Source of the DNA: Thiobacillus thioparus DSM 505
GTDB taxonomy: Bacteria > Pseudomonadota > Gammaproteobacteria > Burkholderiales > Thiobacillaceae
Reading direction: 5' to 3'
DNA length: 64,000 nucleotides
Assembly: GCF_000373385.1 (NCBI RefSeq)
Contig: NZ_KB891316.1
Location: 186,001-250,000 of the forward strand
The position numbers were made by a program, and so were the translations under genes. Positions 11,285-20,404 of this stretch are shown piece by piece. Within the stretch, counting starts at the first letter, position 1, and the number at the start of each line of letters is the position of its first letter. The notes under the pieces were generated by a model. The model was not told the DNA's origin. It did not search any database and worked only from the letters and a program-made list of their open reading frames with translations.

Positions 11285-12208
11285 CTATTGGCTGCCCGAA
11301 TGTGCCCTGACCGCATTGCGGCCCGCCGCTTTTGCCTCGTAAAGCGCGGCATCGGCACGGCGGACGATGTCGTCGATGCCGGCGTCATCCGGATGGCATC
11401 GGCACAGCCCGGCGCTCATGGACAAGTTGACGCTGCCGTGCGGCGCGTGCAGGCTCACCTGGTTCACCTCGCCGCGAATTTTCTCGGCCAGCACGATCGC
11501 CCCGACCCGGGGCGTACCAGGCAGCAGCAGCCTGAATTCATCGCCTCCCGTTCGGGCAAAAATATCCTGCTCGCGCAGATTGTGCCTGACGATCTGGACG
11601 AATTTCCGCAGCGCGTCATCGCCCGCTTCGTGACCGAGCGTGTCGTTGATTTTCTTAAGGCGATCGAGATCCAGCACCAGCAGGGAGAACGCCTCACCCG
11701 TGCGCTTGAAGCGCGCGAACTCCTGGTTGGCCAGTTCGTAGAAGGTGCGCAGATTCACCGCGCCGGTCAGGAAATCCTCGCGGGCTGCCTGCGCGAGTTC
11801 GTCTTCCTGACGCTTGCGCTCGGTGATGTCGAGGATCACCCCCGAGATGCCGTCGGGCTGGCCGTCCGCATCGTAAAACACCGACTTGTAGAAGATGACA
11901 TCGTGGACGCTGCCGTCGGCGTAGCACACGTTGGTTTCGTAGGTTTGCGTGCCGCCGTCGGCCAGCAAATCGCGATCGGCCTTCTCGTAGATGGCGGCCA
12001 GCTCGGCGGGGGCAACGTCATGAACCGTCGCGCCGATGATCCTGGTACGCGACAGGCCGATGTATTTCTCGAAGGCGCGGTTGCAGGCAATGTAGCGGCA
12101 GTCCGCGTCCTTGATGAAGATCGGGCTGGGCAGCATGTCGATCGCATTCTGGATCCGCCGGACGATATCCAGGTCAGTGTGCTCGTTTCTCAACCCAGCA
12201 ACCTCCAT
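11285..12208 (-). CDS. PAS-GGDEF diguanylate cyclase
   Basis: A 307-residue cytoplasmic protein: an N-terminal PAS domain (about 20-130; MLPSPIFIKDADCRYIACNR) and a C-terminal GGDEF domain with RTGGDEFRLL. The signature is intact, so cyclic-di-GMP synthesis is expected. No membrane segment is present. Its start is about 100 bases from a decayed RlmN-like fragment. It is separate from the Cache-PAS-GGDEF-EAL gene but on the same strand. Confidence 0.85.
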   Translation of the reverse strand: MEVAGLRNEHTDLDIVRRIQNAIDMLPSPIFIKDADCRYIACNRAFEKYIGLSRTRIIGATVHDVAPAELAAIYEKADRDLLADGGTQTYETNVCYADGSVHDVIFYKSVFYDADGQPDGISGVILDITERKRQEDELAQAAREDFLTGAVNLRTFYELANQEFARFKRTGEAFSLLVLDLDRLKKINDTLGHEAGDDALRKFVQIVRHNLREQDIFARTGGDEFRLLLPGTPRVGAIVLAEKIRGEVNQVSLHAPHGSVNLSMSAGLCRCHPDDAGIDDIVRRADAALYEAKAAGRNAVRAHSGSQ

Positions 12209-12300
12209 TCTTCTTCATTCCTGTGCACCTCAACGCAGCGCCAACCTGCGACTGAATCAAAAGCGCCAACTTGAACTGATTCATCAAATTTTGCCCTTCG

Positions 12301-12438
12301 CGCGCCGCCGCCTGGTGTCGAACGAGGCCCCTGCTCCCACGCCCGCAGCACGCCCCTCATGGCAGGGCGCAGCGCCGAAGTCGCGTAGACGTTGTCGGAG
12401 CGGGAGGAATCGCATGGCGGCGGATGGTAGCACGGGGA
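12301..12438 (-). pseudogene. decayed copy of the 5' end of the RlmN-like gene
   Basis: On the minus strand this encodes MRFLPLRQRLRDFGAAPCHE, close to the first 20 residues of the gene ending at 8045 (MRLPQLRQRLRDLGAAPCHE). Base-level similarity runs through about 138 bases, including some 20 bases upstream of the start (GGATGGTAGCACGGGG in both). The rest of the gene is missing and the frame soon breaks. Confidence 0.8.
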
Positions 12439-12564
12439 ATGCCGGCGACTGCGGAGCGGTCTGGCCGCCATCGGCCATGTGTTGAGCACGCCCCGCTCGG
12501 GACGTCCCCGTCCTACGCGCATGCTGCCCGGACGTCACCCTTCAAGCCGGTCGCGGCATTCGAA

Positions 12565-14619
12565 TCAGAACAGCCACTGTCCCACGGCCTGACCCGCGAC
12601 AGCCCGATAGCCTGAGGCCACTTCGCCATCCAGTTGCACGGTGAAGGTGAAAGCGCGGGATTTCCGGAAAACCAGGGCCGCGCCCACATTGTAGGTGTTG
12701 CTTGCCAGATCCTGGCCGGGCGTGACAAATGCTGCGCCGCCGCCGGTAAAGCTTGCAGTCGAATTCAGCCCGTCGTTCTGGAGATCATGCCGCCAGTTCA
12801 CATGGGCCGAAGGCGTCAGTTTGGTGCCATTGGCCAGTTCGGCCCGGGTTGAGACGCTGACGCCCAGAATGCTCCGAACCCGTGAGGCGGACGCATCCTG
12901 CACCGTCATGGACAGGGCGCCAGCGCCGGACTCCGTGTAGCCGTCCTGCTTGAGGCGGTTCCATTCCAGTCCGGCCATGGGCGTCAGGGTCGTGTTGCCG
13001 TTCAAGGCAAACGGCCAGCCCGCACTGACGCGCGCGGCCATCTGGTCGCCGCCAAAATCGGCATGGGCCACGCCGGAAACCGTGGTGTTACGGCTGCTGC
13101 CGTATTGTTGGCGGGCATAGGCCGCCATGCCATCCAGGTACCACAGGCCAAAATTGCGGCTGGCGTAGGCGGTGGCCTGATACACGTCGATGTCCGTGCT
13201 GTCGCCACTGCGGAAGTCGTTCATGCTGACGCCGGTCCTGGCGTAGGTCAGCGCGCCACCCACCACCCAATCGTTGTCCAGCAAGGTATCGGTGCCGAAC
13301 GTCATGCCCCAGGTGGTGCTGTCGTAGCCCGCATATCCAGCCTGCTGATCCTGATTGTCGTGCGCGCCAAAGCCCTTCATCCATACGCTGCGCTTCTTGC
13401 TGCCGTCGGCGTCCAGCAGCCCCGCCATGTCGCCGCTGGATGCCACCTTGAGCTTGCCCTTGTTCAGCTCGTCCACCAGCCCCACCACAAAGCCCTGCTG
13501 GCGCACGCCTTCCAGACGAACCGCCACGCTGTCGAGCGCACCGTTCACCGTCTGGTTCGCCGCCACGCGCACTGCGCGGCCGGTGTCCGGCGCGATGCGG
13601 CGCAGCGCGGCGGCCTGCTCGCTGGCGCCCATGGCGTTGAGCGTATCGATAGCGGCGATCATGTTGGGATCCGTCGCGGTGCCCGACAGCACATCCAGCT
13701 CGCCCGCCGCATTGCCGCCGACCGGGCCGGCGTTGGCGCGGAACAGCGGCGTCGTGACGGCACCCGTCACGGTGATGACCAGATCCTGCGTGTTGGTGAT
13801 GTCCTGCGCGAAGGTGAATCCGCTGGTGAGAGAGGTGATGCTGCTCGACAAGGTGGGGACAACCGGCTGGCCGCTGTTGAAATCGACGATCGTATATTGC
13901 GTGCCATTGCTGAGTGTCACGCCGTTGGCGACGCGCATCCGGACCTGCAGCGCGACAGGCAACTGCGACATGCCCATCATCCCGTTGTATGACGCGCGAA
14001 TACAGCCGGCCGTGTTGCCGCCGGCCGTGCAACTGGTCTGTCCGCCCGCCGCGGTGATGGTGCTGACCAGGGCCAGGGTTCCGCCTGAGTTGGTGTTGAA
14101 GTACCCGCTATTCGTCGTCAACGCGTTGCCCTGCAGGTCGAGTGTGGAGATTTTTCCTGTGTTCGGGGCCTTCCAGTCAAAGTTGTTGGAGGCCGATATA
14201 TCTCCTCCCAGCACGACCGTGGCGCTATAGGGGAGCCCGTTGCTGCCATTGTTAATAATGAAATTCGACGTGTGGACGTCACCGTTGAAGGTGTAGACAT
14301 TCCCGTCCGCCAGCCTTGAGGTTGCCGCTCCATAATCGCTCCCTGTGCTCACATAGCCCATTGGTGTCCCGGCTGTGCCGATGTTGCCGTTGAAGGTGAC
14401 GGTGCCGTTGAGGTGCAATTCACCCGAGCCGGTCACGTCGCCGGTAATCAAGGGGGTGGAAATTGCCGCGCCGACATAACTGGTGAAATTGATGGCCGGG
14501 CTTGCGTTCGGGTCGGTCGTAATCTCCACCCCGCCCCCGGAAATCGTGACGGTTGCAGCATGTGCCATGGAGGCCAGTGCGATGAACACGGCCGCTGCGA
14601 GGGGCTTGAGTGGATGCAT
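12565..14619 (-). CDS. autotransporter outer-membrane beta-barrel protein
   Basis: A 684-residue exported protein. A signal peptide (MHPLKPLAAAVFIALASMAHA) precedes a Ser/Thr/Gly/Asn-rich passenger (to about residue 390) with beta-strand character. A C-terminal autotransporter barrel (about 410-684) begins near SVWMKGFGAHDNQDQQAGYA and ends in the aromatic GQWLF expected of outer-membrane barrels. The passenger is short and has no recognisable enzyme motif, so surface exposure or adhesion is only an inference. No partner gene is adjacent. Confidence 0.85.
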   Translation of the reverse strand: MHPLKPLAAAVFIALASMAHAATVTISGGGVEITTDPNASPAINFTSYVGAAISTPLITGDVTGSGELHLNGTVTFNGNIGTAGTPMGYVSTGSDYGAATSRLADGNVYTFNGDVHTSNFIINNGSNGLPYSATVVLGGDISASNNFDWKAPNTGKISTLDLQGNALTTNSGYFNTNSGGTLALVSTITAAGGQTSCTAGGNTAGCIRASYNGMMGMSQLPVALQVRMRVANGVTLSNGTQYTIVDFNSGQPVVPTLSSSITSLTSGFTFAQDITNTQDLVITVTGAVTTPLFRANAGPVGGNAAGELDVLSGTATDPNMIAAIDTLNAMGASEQAAALRRIAPDTGRAVRVAANQTVNGALDSVAVRLEGVRQQGFVVGLVDELNKGKLKVASSGDMAGLLDADGSKKRSVWMKGFGAHDNQDQQAGYAGYDSTTWGMTFGTDTLLDNDWVVGGALTYARTGVSMNDFRSGDSTDIDVYQATAYASRNFGLWYLDGMAAYARQQYGSSRNTTVSGVAHADFGGDQMAARVSAGWPFALNGNTTLTPMAGLEWNRLKQDGYTESGAGALSMTVQDASASRVRSILGVSVSTRAELANGTKLTPSAHVNWRHDLQNDGLNSTASFTGGGAAFVTPGQDLASNTYNVGAALVFRKSRAFTFTVQLDGEVASGYRAVAGQAVGQWLF

Positions 14620-14921
14620 GATGCCTTCTTGGGGGTGGGGACTGCGCTCAATCCCTTGTGGGTGGGCTATTTCAGAAAAGCAGAAGCGCTCCTCTTATAC
14701 GTCAGTGCGCGCCACTTTCTTGAGGCCACGGGACTGCGAACGCCGATCTTTACCGGCCTGCCGAGACAGCAATCAACCCATTCGATGTCAGGCCTTGCGA
14801 GGCAATACGTCAAGCAAGACCTGACCCGTGGTCTCTGCGGTCTCAGAAATTGAATCGAACCTGAGCTGACCCCATGGTTTCTGCCCCAGGAATTCGCACG
14901 GCAGAACGGAAAATACCTGCG
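14620..14921. other. intergenic region with class I motif
   Basis: No gene is supported. GAGCTGACCCCATGGTTT at 14863-14880 is a variant of the class I motif, about 40 bases from the stop codon of the leftward SnoaL-like gene. A related CAAGACCTGACCCG lies at 14815-14828. Confidence 0.5.
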
Positions 14922-15278
14922 CTATGGCAGATAGTGCGCCGCCGCCCGCTCGACGAGGCCGCCGGCATCGAAGAACAGCACTTCAATCACGGGGCCACGC
15001 ACGCCGTTGTAGTGGATCGCCACGCTGTCCGCTCCGGCAAATATCGCCAGCAGTTCGAAGTGCAGGTCGGGGACGCGCGACAGGGCCTGTCTCCAGTAGT
15101 CCCCCACCGCGCGTTTTCCCTTGAGCACGCCGCCCGGTTCGCCCGCGATCACGGCAATATGCGGGGAAGACATCACGAAGTCCTCGCTGTAGTGCGACAG
15201 TATCCGGTCCAGGTCATGGCTGTTCCAGGCTTCGATCCACTCCTTGCCGACTCTGTCGGCTTGCGCTTTCGTGATCAC
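14922..15278 (-). CDS. nuclear transport factor 2 / SnoaL-like protein
   Basis: A 118-residue NTF2-like protein starting at a GTG (VITKAQADRVGKEWIEAWNS); the start is set by GGAGG four bases upstream. EWIEAWNSHDLDRILSHYSEDFV is the typical first helix pair of the SnoaL-like fold, followed by GKRAVGDYWRQALSRVPDLHF. Such proteins bind small molecules or catalyse simple reactions; no specific role can be assigned. It overlaps the end of the DUF1127 gene by about 65 bases. Confidence 0.7.
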   Translation of the reverse strand: MITKAQADRVGKEWIEAWNSHDLDRILSHYSEDFVMSSPHIAVIAGEPGGVLKGKRAVGDYWRQALSRVPDLHFELLAIFAGADSVAIHYNGVRGPVIEVLFFDAGGLVERAAAHYLP

Positions 15279-15594
15279 GTGTCCTCCGATTCCAGATGTA
15301 CGTTCCCAATTCTCGTGCCGAATCCAGCAGCCGACGCAGTGCGCGCGCCCCGCGTTCCGTTCGGCCATAGCGGACCGCGTACATGATGCCACCCCGGCCC
15401 ACGCCCAGATCATGCAGTGCCCGGTCGCTCAACGCGCCGAGTTCGGACTCGGCCCGCCAGCAGGCCATGGCAACATACAGGCGCCGCAGGATTCTGCGTA
15501 CAAGCCTCCGGATATAGCGCCTGCGCAAGGCTTCCGCCCGGCGCACAAGCTGCCGGACATCCGCGTTTCCTTCATGCCGTGTGTTGCCGTCCAT
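15214..15594 (-). CDS. DUF1127-containing small basic protein
   Basis: About 126 residues, very Arg-rich. The core ALSDRALHDLGVGRGGI matches the DUF1127 signature (LSDREL-DIG). It is longer than usual because of N- and C-terminal extensions. The start is uncertain: ATG at 15594 or GTG at 15621, neither with a good ribosome site. Its 3' end overlaps the SnoaL-like gene. DUF1127 proteins are small factors often tied to stress or RNA binding. Confidence 0.55.
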   Translation of the reverse strand: MDGNTRHEGNADVRQLVRRAEALRRRYIRRLVRRILRRLYVAMACWRAESELGALSDRALHDLGVGRGGIMYAVRYGRTERGARALRRLLDSARELGTYIWNRRTRDHESASRQSRQGVDRSLEQP

Positions 15595-15657
15595 GCCCGG
15601 AATACTAGGCAGGCGCGGCACCTCAATACAGATGCAGAAAAACCGATTTTGTTAGGT

Positions 15658-15684
15658 TACAGTTGCACACGGACCCCAACTGTA
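15658..15684. promoter_or_regulatory. candidate operator of the MocR-like regulator
   Basis: TACAGTTG (15658-15665) and CAACTGTA (15677-15684) form a perfect inverted repeat with an 11-base spacer, 76 bases upstream of the MocR-like gene. GntR/MocR regulators often bind such sites in their own promoters. Confidence 0.5.
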
Positions 15685-15759
15685 TCCATAAGGATCGGCA
15701 TCGCGTGTACTGCATCCGGGCATGGGACTGGCCCTACACTGGCCACACAGGAGGCTGCA

Positions 15760-17166
15760 ATGAACTTGTACGAAAACCTCGCGACGCACGTGAAGAACGC
15801 CATCCGCCAGGGCGTATACCAGCCCGGTGACCGCCTGCCCTCGGTCAGAAGGCTGTCCGAACAGCACCGGGTCAGCCAGAACACGGCCGTGTCGGCCTAC
15901 CGGCTGCTGGAAAGCCACGGCTGGCTGGAAGCCCGGCCGCAGTCCGGCTTCTTTGCACGCCACCCCGAATCCTCGCTGCCTCCCGCAAAAGGCAACGACA
16001 GTGCCGAAGGCCCCTGCACGGTCAGCGTCACCGAGGTCGCCCTGCGCCTGTGCCGCAACGCGCTTCGGCCCGACCTCGTTTCGCTGGGTGCGGCCACCCC
16101 CCACCCCGACTATCTTCCGCTGGCCGACCTGCGCGCCGCGTTCAACCGTTGCCTGCGCGACAGCAACGACGTCGCCAGCCGCTACAGCTTCCCCCCCGGA
16201 GAAGAGCCCCTGCGGATACGGATCGCGCAACGCGCCGCCGAACGCGGCTGTGCCTTCGGCCCGGACGACGTGGTCATCACCGACGGTTGCCAGGAAGCCC
16301 TGAACCTCGCCCTGCGCGCCGTGGCCAAGGCCGGCGACATCATCGCCATCGAGAGCCCCGCCTTCTTCGGCACCCTCCAGGCGATCGAGTCCCTGGGCAT
16401 GCAGGCGCTGGAAATCCCCAGCGACCCAGTCGAAGGCATCAGCCTCGACGCCCTGGCCCTGGCGCTGGAACGCTGGCCGGTCAAGGCCGTGACCGTCGTG
16501 AGCAATTTCAGCAACCCCACCGGCAGCCTCATGCCCGACGCCCACAAGACCCGGCTGGTGAAGATGCTTGCCGCGCGCGGCATTCCGCTCATCGAGGACG
16601 ACATCTACGGCGACCTCGCGCATGGACGCCAGCGGCCCCGTCCGGCCAAGGCCTATGACCACGCGGACAACGTCCTGCTCTGCGCCTCGTTCTCCAAGAC
16701 CATCGCTCCCGGATACCGCGTCGGCTGGATCGTGCCGGGACGCTGGCGCAAGGCCGTCGAGCACCTGAAGTACGTCAGCACCCTGTCCAGCGCCACCCTG
16801 CCGCAACTGGCCGTGGCCCACTATCTGGCAGACGGTCGCTACGAACGCCACCTGAACAAGGTGCGCCGCACCTACGCCGACAACCTGGCACGCATGCAGG
16901 CGCACATCGCACGGCATTTTCCGGCCGGCACCCGGACATCGCGCCCCGACGGCGGCTTCGTGCTCTGGGTCGAACTGCCGGAGCAGACCGATACCCTCGC
17001 CCTCCACGACAAGGCGCTGCGGCAAGGCATCAGCTTCACCCCGGGCAACCTCTTCTCGCCGCAGGGCCGCTATCGCAACTGCTTGCGGCTGGCTGCCGCC
17101 CTGCCCTGGGATGCGCGGGTGGAACAGGCGCTGGAAGCACTCGGCAAACTGGCCCGGCGCGCCTAG
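15760..17166 (+). CDS. MocR-type GntR regulator with aminotransferase domain
   Basis: A 468-residue regulator starting MNLYENLATHVKNAIRQGVY after AGGAGG (15749-15754). Residues 1-70 are a GntR winged helix (GDRLPSVRRLSEQHRVSQNT). The rest is a fold-type I aminotransferase-like domain with VVSNFSNPTG, the cofactor Asp in IEDDIYGDLAHG and the pyridoxal lysine in SFSKTIAPGYRVGW. It should be a PLP-sensing transcription factor. The cupin gene 32 bases downstream is probably its target or operon partner. Confidence 0.88.
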   Translation: MNLYENLATHVKNAIRQGVYQPGDRLPSVRRLSEQHRVSQNTAVSAYRLLESHGWLEARPQSGFFARHPESSLPPAKGNDSAEGPCTVSVTEVALRLCRNALRPDLVSLGAATPHPDYLPLADLRAAFNRCLRDSNDVASRYSFPPGEEPLRIRIAQRAAERGCAFGPDDVVITDGCQEALNLALRAVAKAGDIIAIESPAFFGTLQAIESLGMQALEIPSDPVEGISLDALALALERWPVKAVTVVSNFSNPTGSLMPDAHKTRLVKMLAARGIPLIEDDIYGDLAHGRQRPRPAKAYDHADNVLLCASFSKTIAPGYRVGWIVPGRWRKAVEHLKYVSTLSSATLPQLAVAHYLADGRYERHLNKVRRTYADNLARMQAHIARHFPAGTRTSRPDGGFVLWVELPEQTDTLALHDKALRQGISFTPGNLFSPQGRYRNCLRLAAALPWDARVEQALEALGKLARRA

Positions 17167-17198
17167 CCGGACACAAACCATCACCGGGAGAAATCGCC

Positions 17199-17687
17199 AT
17201 GACGCACCCCACCCCTGTCGCCCTCGATGCCCTCGGCATTCCACCGCGCGGCCGTCCCTCGACCTACCCCCAGTCGATCCAGGCTTTTCTGGGCGAACGG
17301 CTGGCGGGACGCGAGAAGCGCGCCCTGGGCGATGCCTTCGGCCTGACGAACTTCGGCGTCAACCTCACGCGCCTGGCCCCCGGCGCGGTCTCGGCCTTGC
17401 GCCATGCGCATTCCCGGCAGGACGAGCTGATCTACATCCTCGCCGGATCGCCCACCCTGCGCACCAACGAAGGCAGCGTGCGCCTGGCGCCCGGCATGTG
17501 CGCCGGCTTCAAGGCAGGCACCGGCAATGCCAGCCAACTGCTGAACGAAACCGGCGAAGACGTGCTGTATCTGGAAATCGGCGACCGCTCGCCGGGCGAC
17601 GAAGTCACCTACCCCGACGACGACCTGTTCGCCACCTTCGCCGATGGCCAGTGGCGCTTCTTCCACCAGGATGGCACGCCGTATTGA
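17199..17687 (+). CDS. cupin domain-containing protein
   Basis: A 162-residue single-domain cupin. The metal-binding motif HAHSRQDELIYILAG (about 68-82) and the second motif PGMCAGFKAGTGNASQLLN (about 98-116) are visible, although the second lacks the usual histidine. Thirty-two bases after the MocR-like gene on the same strand, it probably shares its transcript. Substrate unknown. Confidence 0.8.
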   Translation: MTHPTPVALDALGIPPRGRPSTYPQSIQAFLGERLAGREKRALGDAFGLTNFGVNLTRLAPGAVSALRHAHSRQDELIYILAGSPTLRTNEGSVRLAPGMCAGFKAGTGNASQLLNETGEDVLYLEIGDRSPGDEVTYPDDDLFATFADGQWRFFHQDGTPY

Positions 17688-17898
17688 GCGGGCGCGCGGG
17701 TCGATCACGCCGGTCCGGAGCATCAAGCGCACAAAAGATCGCGGAACCTTCTATTTTTCGTGCGGCTGCCTAATATCACTTCTGGATCCTGGCGGGGGTT
17801 CCTCCTCGCAGTCGCTTTTCCTTTCCCCGCTTAAGCTGGGTTTCTCGATCCACCCGACGCCCAGAACCCGCATCCCGCTTTTGCCGCGAGGAGACGAA

Positions 17899-18870
17899 AT
17901 GAAACAGATTTCAAGGACGCAACTTAAAAAGGCCGTGATTGCTGCCGAAGCCGAGCGCATCAGCAGCTTATCGGTGTCACGGCCGGATTTTGGCCAATCT
18001 GCCAAGCTCGCCAGCAACGCGCGCGCAGCGGAAAAACTCGGCACGCGTTTCTTAAAAGCCGCAGGGATGGATGCGGCAAAACTGCAAGCCATCGCAGCAG
18101 GGCGCGAAGCGGAACAAACGCGCATGATCGAGAAGCATAAAGCAGACGCGCTCAAGCGTGCCGCGCGGCAACAGAAGACGCTGCGGGCCACGTTAATCGC
18201 ACAAAGCGAAGCACTGGCGCAGTCGGTCGCGGGCGATTTCTTTCCCTATCCTTCATTCAATTTGGACACGCCGTTTTTGATCTGGAGCACTCCGCTCCTG
18301 GATATCGACTCGGCGGCAATCCCGTTCGGCAGCTCGGCCAAATTCCGATTGGCCACCTCGCAATACCAGGGCGTGCAGAAAGTCGGCTTTTATTTCTACT
18401 GGGCCAATCCGTTTCAGGACTATGCCGTCATCAATGCCGCAACGTTCATGTCGGCGAACGGCCATTTGCGCGCGCATGCCCCGTGGACCATCGGCGTGAA
18501 TACCAGCGAGGTGACGGCAACAGCGCAGCTCGGTTTGTCGTTTGGCTGGCCTCGGCCCGGTACCTACCAGGAGACAGAGGGTGTCTACCTTGGCGGCACC
18601 GGCGCATTCGCCCAAACCTTCATCGGCGGCGACAGCAACGCCACCACGATTTCTGCCGGCGTGAGCTTGAATCGTACGATGTTCGCAGTCCCACCGCGCG
18701 AGGTCGTGGTGTTCGAAGTCGCGTTGCTGGTTGATTACAAAAACGACGACGGCAACATCGAGGTCGACTTTGCCAAGGGAAGCTTCAATATCACCTGCCC
18801 GGTGGTGGTGTTCTCGATCTTGAATTCACCGCCCCAACTGAGGAAAAAGGGGCGATTGGACACGTGTTAA
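17899..18870 (+). CDS. protein of unknown function, helical N-terminus and beta-rich C-terminus
   Basis: A 323-residue protein; the start at 17899 follows GCGAGGAG. Residues 1-110 are Ala/Lys/Arg-rich and predicted helical or coiled coil. Residues 115-300 are beta-rich with many aromatic residues (GVQKVGFYFYWANPFQDYAV), suggesting a jelly-roll or particle-like domain. No signal peptide or membrane segment is visible. I do not recognise the family. It stands alone and is followed by a class I motif. Confidence 0.6.
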   Translation: MKQISRTQLKKAVIAAEAERISSLSVSRPDFGQSAKLASNARAAEKLGTRFLKAAGMDAAKLQAIAAGREAEQTRMIEKHKADALKRAARQQKTLRATLIAQSEALAQSVAGDFFPYPSFNLDTPFLIWSTPLLDIDSAAIPFGSSAKFRLATSQYQGVQKVGFYFYWANPFQDYAVINAATFMSANGHLRAHAPWTIGVNTSEVTATAQLGLSFGWPRPGTYQETEGVYLGGTGAFAQTFIGGDSNATTISAGVSLNRTMFAVPPREVVVFEVALLVDYKNDDGNIEVDFAKGSFNITCPVVVFSILNSPPQLRKKGRLDTC

Positions 18871-18903
18871 AGCGCGAAACACGAACGAGCAAGGAATCAG
18901 GTT

Positions 18904-18921
18904 GAACTGACCCCATTTATT
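18904..18921 (+). repeat. class I dispersed motif
   Basis: GAACTGACCCCATTTATT, 34 bases after the stop of the unknown 323-residue gene. It matches copies near 27, 30, 31 and 32 kb. Confidence 0.65.
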
Positions 18922-19032
18922 GGAAGCCGCTCGCTGGAATTCACTGCATCCGTGTCGCCTTGGTTCACGACGCGATCGATTGAGTGGTCAGTGGTAAGGT
19001 GAGCGCTACCGTCCATCCCCGAAGCCCATCGC

Positions 19033-19950
19033 ATGACCGATGCAGACCTACCTATTCCGGTCCACCGTTTCCACCTGCTCAAGGGCTTTGCGGCTGCAGC
19101 CGTGGTAGTCGTGGTCTGGTCCGGGTTCAACATCGTCTCCCGGCTGGGCGGCCGCAGTCCGCTTACGCCCTACGACATGGCAGCCATACGGTTTGTCTTC
19201 TCGGGAATCGTGTGTCTTCCCTTTGTGTTGGCCCGATGGCGCCGCCTCAAGTGGCCGCGGCTTGCCGTGCTGGCCGCGTTTGGCGGCTTGATTTACGGGT
19301 TACTGGTCTACTCGGGCTTTTCCCTTGCGCCGGCCGCGCATGCGGGCATTCTGGTCAATGGCGGCATTCCCTTTGCGAGTGCATTGATCGCCTGGCTCGT
19401 ACTCGGGCATCGCCCTGGCATCCGGACCGAATTTGCCCTGTTGGTCGCAGGCTTGGGAATCGTGTTGATTGGCATACACAGCCTGGGGCAGCTTTCCGGT
19501 GCACCCGCCCATCAATGGGTGGGGGATGTGTTCTTTCTCCTGGCCGCAATCAGCTACGCATGCTTTGGCTTATTGCTCAAGCATTGGCAGGTCTCCCCCC
19601 TCGAAGCCACGATCGGCATCGCCGTGATTGCCATGGTCTGCTACACGCCGGTTTATCTCCTGTTCCTGCCCAAGGCCATCACCACCGTTTCCCCGTCCTT
19701 CATACTGTTGCAAGGCGTTTATCAAGGCATCCTGGCCGCCTCGATTGCCGGCTTGCTCTTCGCCTACGCCATCCACAACATCGGGCCGCAAAAGGCAACG
19801 CTCATGCTGGCCATGGTTCCTGGCATCTCGGCGGTGGCGGCCGTGCCATTGTTGAAGGAATCCCTCGATGCCGTGACCATTTCCGGCGTCGTGCTGGTGA
19901 CGATCGGCGCGGTTCTGGGCGCGACACATCAATTGGCAAAACGAGGATGA
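19033..19950 (+). CDS. EamA/DMT superfamily transporter
   Basis: A 305-residue inner-membrane protein with ten predicted helices in two EamA repeats. The second repeat opens near HQWVGDVFFLLAAISYACFG and the protein ends with the usual helix (GVVLVTIGAVLGATHQLA). Such transporters move amino acids or other small metabolites, usually outward; the substrate cannot be told. The stop codon falls inside an 11-base inverted repeat that belongs to the motif family. Confidence 0.85.
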   Translation: MTDADLPIPVHRFHLLKGFAAAAVVVVVWSGFNIVSRLGGRSPLTPYDMAAIRFVFSGIVCLPFVLARWRRLKWPRLAVLAAFGGLIYGLLVYSGFSLAPAAHAGILVNGGIPFASALIAWLVLGHRPGIRTEFALLVAGLGIVLIGIHSLGQLSGAPAHQWVGDVFFLLAAISYACFGLLLKHWQVSPLEATIGIAVIAMVCYTPVYLLFLPKAITTVSPSFILLQGVYQGILAASIAGLLFAYAIHNIGPQKATLMLAMVPGISAVAAVPLLKESLDAVTISGVVLVTIGAVLGATHQLAKRG

Positions 19951-19976
19951 ATAGGTCAGTTGAGTCTGACCTATTC
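19949..19976. repeat. perfect inverted repeat overlapping the EamA stop codon
   Basis: GAATAGGTCAG (19949-19959) and CTGACCTATTC (19966-19976) pair perfectly around a six-base loop. The core GGTCAG/CTGACC is the class I motif facing itself. The TGA stop at 19948-19950 overlaps its first bases. No T-run follows. Confidence 0.7.
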
Positions 19977-20001
19977 ATTCGATGCCAAGGCAATGGGTAA
20001 C

Positions 20002-20241
20002 ATGTGTCCAAAGGACCTGGAATTGCTTGTCACCCGGGAGATGCCATTTGGCATGCACAAGGGCCGGATCATTGCGGACCTGCCGGGCAATTACCTCAAC
20101 TGGTTCGCGCGCAACGGATTCCCTCCGGGTGAAATTGGCCGTTTGCTGGCCCTGATGCAGGAAATCGATCACAACGGCCTGGCAGACATCCTCACACCGC
20201 TCCGACAGCGATCAGGCAAACCTCCCGGGCTAACTGATTAA
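20002..20241 (+). CDS. DUF3820 family protein
   Basis: A 79-residue protein. EMPFGMHKGRIIADLPGNYL and WFARNGFPPGEIGRLLALM match the DUF3820 core. The ATG at 20002 is chosen because AAGG at 20987 minus 1000 (19987-19990) is 11 bases upstream; the ATG at 19993 is too close. Function unknown. It follows the EamA gene by about 50 bases, separated by the inverted repeat. Confidence 0.75.
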   Translation: MCPKDLELLVTREMPFGMHKGRIIADLPGNYLNWFARNGFPPGEIGRLLALMQEIDHNGLADILTPLRQRSGKPPGLTD

Positions 20242-20322
20242 GTGTTTTTTCAGACGGATGGAACAACGCCCCATTTGACGGGTCTTCAGCCTGCCTACGT
20301 CCCATACGGGGTAGCGCCCAAG

Positions 20323-20343
20323 GTTCGAAGGCGCGCTTCGAAC
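20323..20343. repeat. short perfect inverted repeat upstream of a membrane-protein gene
   Basis: GTTCGAAG (20323-20330) pairs with CTTCGAAC (20336-20343) around GCGCG, 62 bases upstream of the next start. It may be an operator or a transcript hairpin. Confidence 0.4.
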
Positions 20344-20404
20344 GCTCAGTCCGATTAAACCCAGTCGTATTCAAGCTTGTATCGCACGCTTTGATGGAGA
20401 ACGC

